From assembly GCA_016870695.1 (NCBI GenBank), contig VGAV01000131.1, positions 1-6,734 on the forward strand: 6,734 nt of DNA, given 5' to 3'. This document shows, one piece after another, positions 1 to 5,168 of the stretch. This DNA is from Actinomycetota bacterium (GTDB lineage: Bacteria > Actinomycetota > Actinomycetes > Actinomycetales > Microbacteriaceae). Each line of letters starts with the position of its first letter. Within the stretch, counting starts at the first letter, position 1. Made by a program: the position numbers and the translations under genes. The notes under the pieces were generated by a model. It searched no databases, was not told the origin of the DNA, and worked only from the letters and a program-made list of their open reading frames with translations.

Positions 1-2
1 TC

Positions 3-389
3 GACGGTGATCTCGCCCTCGACGTGCGTGCCGGCCGTGCCTACGTCTCGGTCGAGGCGGAGGACGTGGCCGCGCTGTCCACGCTGTCGCACCCCGACAC
101 GGTGCAGGCGCTGCAGGAGCTCACCCGCCTCGCCGTGCAGAACTCGACCGGTCGCTTCTCGCGCCTGATCCTCGACATCGGCGGCTCGCGCGACGCGCGT
201 CAGCGTCAGCTCGAGAACCTGGTCGACCGTGCGATCGCTCGTCTCGACGAGGGGGCGTCGCAGGCGTCGCTGCCCGCGATGTCGAGCTACGAGCGGAAGC
301 TGGTCCACGACATCGCCGCGGATCGCGGGTACTCGTCGGAGTCGTTCGGCGAGGGTGCGGACCGTCACACCGTCCTGCGCCGCGGCTGA
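3..389 (+). CDS. jag: Jag/KhpB family RNA-binding protein (R3H domain), 5' end missing
   Basis: The reading frame is open from the window's left edge and ends in TGA at 387-389, giving 128 visible residues. The GTG at 24 is internal to the open frame, so the true start lies outside the window. The visible N-terminal part (to about residue 70) fits the end of a KH-type domain. The C-terminal part has an R3H signature: SSYERKLVHD, with Arg, three residues, then His, followed by a Gly/Ser-rich turn (GYSSESFGEG) and ADRHTVL. Jag/KhpB (EloR) proteins bind RNA in the cytoplasm and are linked to cell elongation control in Gram-positives; the role in this organism is inferred. Actinobacterial members are usually about 170-190 residues, so about 45-60 residues are missing. 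The next gene, rsmG, begins one base after the stop, as in the conserved rpmH-rnpA-yidC-jag-rsmG cluster. Confidence 0.9.
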   Translation, partial: DGDLALDVRAGRAYVSVEAEDVAALSTLSHPDTVQALQELTRLAVQNSTGRFSRLILDIGGSRDARQRQLENLVDRAIARLDEGASQASLPAMSSYERKLVHDIAADRGYSSESFGEGADRHTVLRRG

Positions 390-390
390 G

Positions 391-1023
391 GTGAGCGACT
401 CCGTTCTCGAGCCGGAGCCGCCGCGCGCGGCCGAGGTGTTCGGCGACCGCATCGAGCTCGCCCGCCGGTTCACCGCCTCCCTCGCCCGGCACGGGGAGGA
501 GCGCGGCCTCATCGGACCCCTCGAAGTGCCTCGGCTGTGGACCCGGCACATTCTCAACAGCGCCGTCGCGGCACCGTTCTTCGAGGGACGTTCGGCTGAC
601 ATCGGATCGGGTGCAGGACTGCCGGGCCTCGTCCTGGCCATCGCCCGGCCCGACGTCCAGTGGACGCTCATCGAGCCCATGGAACGGCGGACGGCCTGGC
701 TCTCGGAGCAGGTCGACGACCTCGGCCTCGACAACGTCACCGTCGCCCGCATGCGCGGGGAGGAGTGGACGGAGGGCCGTGTGTTCGACACCGTCACCGC
801 CCGCGCCGTCAGCGCTCTGCGCACGCTGCTCCCGTTCACCGCTCCCCTCGTGCGACCGGGCGGTCGTCTCGTCCTCCTCAAGGGCGCGAACGTCGACGCC
901 GAGATCACGAAGGCCGCCAAGCAGATGCGGGCCTTCGGGCTCGAAGACGTCCGCGTCGAGGTCGTCGGCGAGGGCATCGTCGCCGAACCCACGCGCGTGT
1001 TCGTCGCCACCGTCACCCGTTGA
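391..1023 (+). CDS. rsmG: 16S rRNA (guanine-527-N7)-methyltransferase RsmG (GidB)
   Basis: The product has 210 residues, a normal length for RsmG. This enzyme uses S-adenosylmethionine to methylate N7 of the guanine at about position 527 (E. coli numbering) of 16S rRNA in the 30S subunit; loss of function in other bacteria gives low-level streptomycin resistance. Visible landmarks are WTRHILNS at residues 50-57 (the family's H-I-x-x-S segment), the SAM-binding loop DIGSGAGLPG at 70-79, the acidic residue in LIEPMERR at 93-100, TARAVSAL at 136-143, and the RPGGRLVLLKG strand at 155-165. I chose GTG at 391 because homologues begin just before this point and the start lies one base after the jag stop, which suggests translational coupling. 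The open frame extends back to 229, but that stretch is inside jag and does not look like RsmG. No strong independent ribosome binding site is seen. Stop TGA 1021-1023. Confidence 0.95.
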   Translation: MSDSVLEPEPPRAAEVFGDRIELARRFTASLARHGEERGLIGPLEVPRLWTRHILNSAVAAPFFEGRSADIGSGAGLPGLVLAIARPDVQWTLIEPMERRTAWLSEQVDDLGLDNVTVARMRGEEWTEGRVFDTVTARAVSALRTLLPFTAPLVRPGGRLVLLKGANVDAEITKAAKQMRAFGLEDVRVEVVGEGIVAEPTRVFVATVTR

Positions 1024-1031
1024 TGTCAGCG

Positions 1032-1047
1032 CGCATGTAAACATGCG
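1032..1047. terminator. Hairpin just after rsmG, possible transcription terminator
   Basis: A perfect inverted repeat, CGCATGT at 1032-1038 and ACATGCG at 1041-1047, begins 8 bases after the rsmG stop; a realistic loop would be TAAA with a 6-bp stem. The position suits the end of the jag-rsmG operon. No T-run follows on the plus strand, so it would be a weak or non-canonical terminator, or simply an mRNA 3'-end stabilising hairpin. Confidence 0.4.
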
Positions 1048-1091
1048 TCCTCGCCAGCTCGATGGGTGCGGATGGATGCCGCCGGCTCGAT

Positions 1092-1240
1092 GCTCTCGCG
1101 AGATTACGTGATCCCGTCGACCGCACCCGTTCCCGCGTGCTTGAGCGTGTGCTCTCGGCGAGATCACGCGCTCTCGCTGACAGCACACGTTGGCACGTGC
1201 GGGAGCGTGTGATCTCGGCAAGATCGCGTGATCTCGCCTG
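1092..1240. repeat. Tandem array of about 60-bp units with GATCTC/GAGATC palindromes
   Basis: Two and a half imperfect units follow each other: 1092-1150 (59 bp), 1151-1210 (60 bp) and a partial unit at 1211-1240. Each opens with a core of the type (G)NTCTCGGCGAGATCACG followed by NTCTCGC, then a divergent C/G-rich segment, and ends with GAGCGTGT leading into the next unit. The core alternates inverted half-elements, GATCTC-GGC-GAGATC-ACGT-GATCTC, so it can form either of two overlapping hairpins. A separate 8-bp palindrome, GCACGTGC, lies at 1193-1200 inside the second unit. The function is unknown; the arrangement resembles REP/BIME-type intergenic palindromes or a protein-binding array. 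Confidence 0.75.
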
Positions 1241-1324
1241 CTGGTGTCGGGCGCGGGTGCCGGTGATGCCCGCCGTCCCGGACTTGCGGGTCGGACGGAA
1301 TCGAGGTCGCACGCTCGGTTTGAT

Positions 1325-1343
1325 CGCACACGTTCGGTGTGCG
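1325..1343. repeat. Inverted repeat (7-bp stem, 5-nt loop)
   Basis: CGCACAC at 1325-1331 and GTGTGCG at 1337-1343 pair perfectly around the loop GTTCG. It lies immediately before the dispersed repeat copy at 1347. No T-run follows on either side, so there is no specific support for a terminator. Confidence 0.5.
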
Positions 1344-1346
1344 TCG

Positions 1347-1384
1347 AAGCGTGAGATCTCGGCGGCATCGTATGTTCTCGCGGG
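1347..1384. repeat. Dispersed copy of the GATCTC palindromic repeat
   Basis: AAGCGTGAGATCTCGGC followed by ATCGTATGTTCTCGCGGG aligns along its whole length with 1203-1240 (GAGCGTGTGATCTCGGC and so on). In the 21 bases after the shared GGC, 14 match by my count. It is a degenerate copy about 105 bp beyond the tandem array. Confidence 0.55.
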
Positions 1385-1452
1385 CCGTTGGTGCGGCATG
1401 CCAGCCTCACGACGACCGTAGCCCTCCCGCGTCGGTATGAGTCACGAGGAGC

Positions 1453-1475
1453 CGAGATCACGTGATCTCGCTGAC
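1453..1475. repeat. Best-preserved repeat copy: perfect 18-bp palindrome centred on CACGTG
   Basis: Positions 1453-1470 read CGAGATCACGTGATCTCG, a perfect 18-bp palindrome, followed by CTGAC. The 23-nt stretch differs from 1159-1181 of the tandem array at only two positions by my reading, so both belong to one family. The central TCACGTGA equals the centre of the parS sites further downstream, but the outer arms differ (GAGA/TCTC instead of TGTT/AACA). Confidence 0.75.
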
Positions 1476-1884
1476 CGGAACTCTTCCTACGTGCCGGCGC
1501 TGATGATCGCGGCGGGAATGTGAGATGTCGCGTCTGGCTGCGGGCGCTCAGTGATGGTCGCTCCCCCGTGGCGCCGCTGCTCGCGCGGAGTCGAGGTTGC
1601 ACGAACGGTCTGGAGAATCACGTCTGAAGTGTTGTGAGGGTGTGTCCGCGGCCAGGTCTGATGCGCTGGGGGGGGGGTCGCGGTCGGGGGCGGCGCCCTC
1701 GTCTGTGACGGGAGTGCCGGTTATGAGCAGGCACGCTCCTGGCGGTGGGGACGATCTTCCGTCGGTGATGGTGGCGGCGGACGCCGGCCTGCGACGTGGT
1801 GGCGGCGCCTCCCCTCGTGGTGAGGGCGGCCGTGTTGCGGGCATCGCGTGGTTGCATCGGCTGGGCGCAGGTCTTGGCATTCGA

Positions 1885-1917
1885 GAGCGTGTTCTCGGTG
1901 AGATGACGTGATCGCAA
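1885..1917. repeat. Dispersed copy of the palindromic repeat
   Basis: GAGCGTGTTCTCGGTGAGAT followed by GACGTGATCGCAAC follows the order of the repeat at 1203-1240 (GAGCGTGT, CTCGG, AGATC, CGTGATC) with substitutions and one missing base. It lies about 410 bp from the best palindrome, showing that the family is spread through the gap. A weaker trace occurs around 2141-2168 (GCGATCACGATGATCGC). Confidence 0.5.
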
Positions 1918-2346
1918 CGTGGTGCGACGGGTGAGCCGAGATTCTGGAGGTCCCCCGGATAGCCGTGTGGGGATACCGCGGAGGTCACACGCCCGTGTGG
2001 AGCGCACAGGAGCCTGCGTCCTCAGAACACGTCGTCTCGACCTGAAGGCGTCCTGCCGGCGGCAGTGGTGGGGATGGCTGCGCTTCGGATCAGCGAGGGT
2101 TGATCTTGGGACGGCGATTACGGACGTGACCCGACATTGCGCGATCACGATGATCGCACGCGTCTCGGCCGGATCGTGTGCCGTCATGGTCGTATCCGTG
2201 CGTCGCCTGTCGTTCGGCGGTGGTCGTCAACAGAATGGTCGCGTCGCACTTCCGCCGGTGTGGCTGGTAGCCGTCGTGCCGCGAGCTGATGAGGTGTGAG
2301 TGCGCATCTCAGGAATCAGTAGCCGCCGTGAAATGGTCTCGTCCTA

Positions 2347-2362
2347 TGTTTCACGTGAAACA
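2347..2362. promoter_or_regulatory. parS: parS site 1 (perfect 16-bp consensus)
   Basis: TGTTTCACGTGAAACA matches the canonical bacterial parS palindrome at all 16 positions. ParB dimers bind this site and load as CTP-dependent clamps near the replication origin. This is the most parA-distal site of the group, about 840 bp upstream of parA. Confidence 0.95.
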
Positions 2363-2673
2363 TCGCACCGTGGTCGCCGATCTCCCGACTGGATCCAGGG
2401 TGTCAAAACCCCCGGCGAGGCGTCCCATGCACCAGGTTGGGCTATGCCGACCTAGCGCTATTGCACGCGATCAAGCCGGCGCATTGCGATGGTTGGTCGC
2501 GGCACTCGCCGTGTACTGCTGGCTACGCCGTCTCACCGTGGAGTCACCGATTTGACTCTCGAGGCACCGAAGTTTCGGGAATGCCGCACAAGAGGAGACT
2601 CCGCGGCGTGCTCTGCCGGGATGGTCACTCCGCAGGGCTCAGGCGTCGTTCGCCAAGATCGAGTGCTCGCAGA

Positions 2674-2689
2674 TGTTTCACGTGAAACA
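2674..2689. promoter_or_regulatory. parS: parS site 2 (perfect 16-bp consensus)
   Basis: TGTTTCACGTGAAACA, all 16 positions canonical; 327 bp from site 1, measured start to start. Confidence 0.95.
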
Positions 2690-2863
2690 CCGGACCATCG
2701 CGCGTGGCGAACACGTGAACGCTGAGTACTGGAACGAGGTGTCATAGGCGCGGTACATATGTGGGCTGTTCGGGCACGGCACCGTTGTGCGGTGGCTACG
2801 GAGTTCGCCCACTCCCCGTGGGACAACGACGTCTCTCCGACCACCCGCACCGCTCGGTCGCGA

Positions 2864-2879
2864 TATTTCACGTGAAACA
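2864..2879. promoter_or_regulatory. parS: parS site 3 (one mismatch)
   Basis: TATTTCACGTGAAACA differs from the consensus only at position 2 (A for G). The right half-site is intact. It lies 190 bp from site 2. Confidence 0.88.
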
Positions 2880-2979
2880 TCCTCTGCGCTCGACCCGCTT
2901 TCGAAGTCACGGACGCGGCGATCCGGGCCACAACACCACGCCACCCTCAGATGCACCACTCGCTTCGTACTCCGGCGAA

Positions 2980-2995
2980 CGTTTCACGTGAAACA
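2980..2995. promoter_or_regulatory. parS: parS site 4 (one outer mismatch)
   Basis: CGTTTCACGTGAAACA differs only at the outermost base (C for T), keeping the 14-bp inner palindrome GTTTCACGTGAAAC. It lies 116 bp from site 3. Confidence 0.92.
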
Positions 2996-3037
2996 TCGCT
3001 TCCCTTGTGGATTTCTGCTCGCGCGCGCATCGCTCAA

Positions 3038-3053
3038 TGTTTCACGTGAAACG
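3038..3053. promoter_or_regulatory. parS: parS site 5 (one outer mismatch)
   Basis: TGTTTCACGTGAAACG differs only at the last base (G for A). It lies 58 bp from site 4, the closest spacing in the cluster. Confidence 0.92.
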
Positions 3054-3151
3054 CGCGCGGCATCGCTCGCGTATGCCCATCTCACTCGCCGCAAGGCGGT
3101 CGACTCGGCAACGAACCCCACCCGGCGCAGAGGAACGTCGGTGGCCGCGGC

Positions 3152-3167
3152 TAGACTGGCGGGAGTG
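3152..3167 (+). promoter_or_regulatory. Possible parAB promoter: -10 TAGACT with leaderless-type GTG 7 nt downstream
   Basis: TAGACT at 3152-3157 fits the actinobacterial -10 pattern TAnnnT. A GTG follows at 3165-3167 after 7 bases, the usual distance to a transcription start, so the transcript would begin at or next to this GTG. No good -35 is seen about 17 bases upstream (AGAGGA). The GTG opens an 11-codon frame (MSTGEEEVCFT) that ends at TGA 3198-3200 inside the parS site at the start of parA. Confidence 0.4.
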
Positions 3168-3187
3168 TCCACCGGCGAAGAGGAAGT

Positions 3188-4114
3188 GTGTTTCACGTGA
3201 AACAATCCGGCGACTCCGTGGCATCCGGAGCCCTCGATGACTCCCCCATCGCCCGTGAAATCGCGGATCTCTCTGCCCGTCGCCGCGCGCTGGAAGCCGT
3301 GACCGTCGAGCTCAGTGGCCGCACGCGGGTCTTCACCGTCTCCAATCAGAAGGGTGGCGTCGGGAAGACCACCACCACGGTAAACCTGGCGGCTGCGCTG
3401 GCGTCTGTCGGAGCGAAGGTCCTCGTCATCGACCTCGATCCGCAGGGCAACGCCTCCACCGCACTCGGTGTCCCCCACAACGCTGACACGCCGAGTGTGT
3501 ACGACGTCCTCATCGACGAGTTCCCGCTGGCGGACATCGTTCAGACCAGCCCGGAGTCTCCGAACCTTCTTTGCGCGCCCAGCACGATCCACCTCGCAGG
3601 TGCGGAGATCGAGCTCGTGTCGCAGGTCGCGCGCGAGCACCGCCTGCGTGGTGCGCTCCACGAGTACCTGGCGCTCGACGACACGCACCTCGACTTCGTC
3701 ATCATCGACTGTCCACCGTCCCTCGGTCTGCTGACGATCAACGCCTTCACGGCCGCAGATGAGGTGCTCATTCCCATCCAGTGCGAGTACTACGCACTCG
3801 AGGGACTGAGCCAGCTGCTCGGGAGTGTGCAGATGATCCAGAAGCATCTGAACCCCGGACTCCACGTGTCGACGATCCTGCTCACGATGTACGACGGCCG
3901 CACCCGTCTCGCACAGCAGGTCGCCGAGGAGGTGCGCTCGCACTTCAGTGATGAGGTTCTCCGCACGGTCATCCCCCGTTCCGTCCGTGTGTCGGAGGCG
4001 CCGAGCTTCGGACAGACGGTCATCGCGTACGATGGCCAATCGGCGGGCGCGATCGCCTACCGCGAAGCGGCGGTCGAAATCGTCGCTCGCGACAATCCCA
4101 CGAAGGACTCCTGA
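3188..4114 (+). CDS. parA: Chromosome-partitioning ATPase ParA (Soj)
   Basis: ParA is a deviant Walker-type ATPase that binds DNA non-specifically as an ATP dimer and moves ParB-parS complexes; ParB stimulates its ATP hydrolysis. In this 308-residue product the deviant Walker A motif is KGGVGKTTTT (residues 55-64), with signature Lys55 and P-loop Lys60. Walker A' is VIDLDPQGNAS (80-90) and Walker B is VIIDCPPSLG (171-180). Further family blocks are IPIQCEYYALEG (195-206), TILLTMYDGRT and IPRSVRVSEAPS. The first about 45 residues are a variable N-terminal extension. The start is uncertain. GTG 3188 is the first in-frame start after the TAG at 3152, but it sits one base after the GAGGAAG purine tract. 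GTG 3197 is 10 bases from that tract and overlaps the stop of the upstream mini-frame as GTGA. GTG 3218 is also possible. A perfect parS overlaps the first codons. The stop overlaps the parB start by one base. Confidence 0.95.
   Translation: MFHVKQSGDSVASGALDDSPIAREIADLSARRRALEAVTVELSGRTRVFTVSNQKGGVGKTTTTVNLAAALASVGAKVLVIDLDPQGNASTALGVPHNADTPSVYDVLIDEFPLADIVQTSPESPNLLCAPSTIHLAGAEIELVSQVAREHRLRGALHEYLALDDTHLDFVIIDCPPSLGLLTINAFTAADEVLIPIQCEYYALEGLSQLLGSVQMIQKHLNPGLHVSTILLTMYDGRTRLAQQVAEEVRSHFSDEVLRTVIPRSVRVSEAPSFGQTVIAYDGQSAGAIAYREAAVEIVARDNPTKDS
3189..3204. promoter_or_regulatory. parS: parS site 6 (perfect), overlapping the parA start codons
   Basis: TGTTTCACGTGAAACA, all 16 positions canonical, begins inside the GTG at 3188 and would be translated as FHVKQ if that start is used. 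ParB bound and spreading here could repress parAB transcription, giving autoregulation; that is inference from position. Streptomyces parA genes also carry an in-gene parS near the 5' end (read there as VSRET, from memory), so the position has precedent while the frame differs. Confidence 0.95.
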
Positions 4115-5085
4115 TGGCGAAGAGAACTGGTCTGGGTCGCGGTATCGGCGCCCTCATCCCCACGGCGGAGCCGTCCGAGGCGCGGCCCGTCGACGTGTTC
4201 TTCCCGGACAACTCGGGGAAGGACAACGCGACGACGGACACCACGGGATCCGCCTCCCCCGCGTCGGACGACCTCGTCACGGTGCCCGGTGCTCGGCTCG
4301 TGCACATCGACCCGGCATCCATCGTCCCCAACCCGCGGCAGCCGCGGACGACGTTCGACCCCGAGGACCTCGCCGAGCTGGTCCACTCGGTCCGCGAGTT
4401 CGGCGTTCTGCAGCCCGTCGTCGTCCGCGACAAGAAGGACGGCACGTACGAGCTCATCATGGGTGAGCGACGCACCCGCGCGTCGCGCGAGGCGGGTCTG
4501 AAGTCCATCCCGGCCGTCGTCCGCGAGACCGAAGATGAGTACCTCCTCCGCGATGCCCTCCTCGAAAACCTGCACCGCTCGCAGCTCAATCCCCTCGAAG
4601 AGGCGTCCGCCTACCAGCAGCTCCTCGAGGACTTCGGCATCACGCAGGAGGAGCTCGCGACACGCATCGGCCGATCCCGTCCGCAGATCAGCAACACCAT
4701 CCGTCTGCTGCGTCTGCCGGTGCCGGTGCAGCAGCGGGTCGCCGCCGGCGTTCTCAGTGCCGGTCACGCGCGCGCGATCCTCTCCCTCGACAGCCCCGAG
4801 GCCATGCAGAAGCTGGCCGACAAGGTCGTCAACGAGGATCTGTCCGTCCGGGCAGCCGAGGCCGCTGCGAAGATGCCCGGCGTCGCGCCGGTTCGGCAGA
4901 AGGCCACCGCAGGATCGCGCCAGGCCGGACTCGACGACATCGCCGGCCGTCTCGGCGATCGGTTCGATACGAAGGTCCGCGTCTCGTTGCGCGCTAAAAA
5001 AGGCCAGATCAGCATCGATTTCGCGAGCATTCAAGACCTCAACCGCATCCTCGCGGTGCTCGGGGAAGACGGCTACACGGGCTGA
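4114..5085 (+). CDS. parB: Chromosome-partitioning protein ParB (Spo0J), CTP-dependent parS-binding clamp
   Basis: This 323-residue product binds parS, hydrolyses CTP and slides as a clamp to form the partition complex. Domains are visible in order. Residues 3-16, KRTGLGRGIGALIP, form the N-terminal ParA-activating segment. Residues 17-58 are a low-complexity acidic/Ser/Thr linker. The N-terminal nucleotide-binding domain starts near 60, with IVPNPRQPRTTF (70-81), FGVLQPVVVR (96-105), the CTP-contacting GERRTRASREAG (118-129, the GERRxRA box) and ENLHRSQLNPLEEA (151-164). A helix-turn-helix for parS follows (ITQEELATRIGRSRPQISN, 176-194), then the SAGHARAILSL block (215-225). The C-terminal dimerisation region ends in LAVLGEDGYTG. 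The ATG at 4114 overlaps the parA stop (TGATG) and has a GAAGGA site at 4102-4107, six bases upstream, so the two genes are one operon. Stop TGA 5083-5085. All key boxes are intact. Confidence 0.96.
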   Translation: MAKRTGLGRGIGALIPTAEPSEARPVDVFFPDNSGKDNATTDTTGSASPASDDLVTVPGARLVHIDPASIVPNPRQPRTTFDPEDLAELVHSVREFGVLQPVVVRDKKDGTYELIMGERRTRASREAGLKSIPAVVRETEDEYLLRDALLENLHRSQLNPLEEASAYQQLLEDFGITQEELATRIGRSRPQISNTIRLLRLPVPVQQRVAAGVLSAGHARAILSLDSPEAMQKLADKVVNEDLSVRAAEAAAKMPGVAPVRQKATAGSRQAGLDDIAGRLGDRFDTKVRVSLRAKKGQISIDFASIQDLNRILAVLGEDGYTG

Positions 5086-5155
5086 GGCGCCCGCGGGCCG
5101 TTCCGTGTTCGCGGGACGAGAACGACGCGCCGCCCGGGGTGTCCGTCGTCCGGCG

Positions 5156-5168
5156 TACCCTTGATAGG
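5156..5168 (+). promoter_or_regulatory. Probable leaderless promoter (-10 TACCCT, start at G5168)
   Basis: TACCCT at 5156-5161 fits TAnnnT, and the GTG start of the next gene begins 6 bases later, so transcription and translation probably start at the same G. No ribosome binding site precedes the GTG, consistent with a leaderless mRNA, which is common in Actinobacteria. No convincing -35 is visible. Confidence 0.5.

Larger units (their letters stand above)
1024..2346. other. Long intergenic region without a credible gene, carrying palindromic repeats
   Basis: About 1.3 kb between rsmG and the first parS site. Several frames are open here on both strands, as is usual in GC-rich DNA, but their translations are rich in Arg/Ser/Ala, show no recognisable domain, lack convincing ribosome binding sites and mostly mirror the DNA repeats. 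In the repeat zone, translations of opposite strands yield similar repeated peptides (RDLA/ERVISARS types), which is expected of palindromic DNA rather than genes. Contents seen are a tandem array at 1092-1240, dispersed copies at 1347-1384, 1453-1475 and 1885-1917, a weak copy near 2141-2168, a hairpin at 1325-1343, a second imperfect repeat pair (1299-1333 with 1589-1624) and a ten-G run at 1668-1677. I see no tRNA, rRNA or cluster of DnaA boxes. Confidence 0.7.
2347..3187. other. parS-rich centromere-like region upstream of parA
   Basis: About 840 bp holding five of the six parS sites, with no credible gene. It looks somewhat richer in A/T than the neighbouring genes, by eye. Start-to-start spacings fall toward parA (327, 190, 116, 58) and then the last gap, to the site in parA, is 151. 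A short inverted repeat, GAGTCA at 2541-2546 with TGACTC at 2553-2558, lies between sites 1 and 2. Open frames here contain the peptides FHVKH or VSRET, which are simply parS read in different frames. Confidence 0.75.

Noticed and set aside
229..390. The upstream extension of rsmG to a start at 229
   Set aside because: The extra residues lie inside jag and are Arg/Ser-rich with no similarity to RsmG; GTG 391 gives a normal-length protein.
1062..1421. A 119-codon plus-strand frame with repeated peptide pattern
   Set aside because: The peptide repeats are the DNA repeats read through; the opposite strand gives similar peptides, and there is no convincing start signal or domain.
1092..1475. The repeats considered as a CRISPR array
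   Set aside because: Units are imperfect, only about two and a half are tandem, the intervening segments are not uniform spacers, and there are no cas genes in the window.
121..1602. A 493-codon open frame on the minus strand across jag, rsmG and the repeats
   Set aside because: It is antisense to two well-supported genes, has Arg/Ser/Pro-rich low-complexity translation and no domain; long antisense frames are common in GC-rich DNA.
1919..2299. A 126-codon plus-strand frame in the gap
   Set aside because: Arg/Val/Ser-rich translation without a domain, no ribosome binding site seen, and no third-position bias like the neighbouring genes. I cannot exclude a decayed gene.
2703..2719. An extra CACGTGAA near 2710 considered as a seventh parS
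   Set aside because: Only the central CACGTGAA matches; the flanks (GCGAA and CGC) do not fit parS arms.
2289..2960. Several short frames on both strands among the parS sites
   Set aside because: Their only recurring motifs (FHVKH, VSRET) are parS translated in different frames.
3006..3014. TGTGGATTT, resembling a DnaA box on the minus strand; oriC considered
   Set aside because: It is a single degenerate match with no cluster of TTRTCCACA boxes in the gap; the usual actinobacterial oriC lies next to dnaA, outside this window.
2984..4039. A 351-codon open frame on the minus strand over parA
   Set aside because: It is a shadow of the clear ParA frame, beginning in non-coding DNA and showing no recognisable family.
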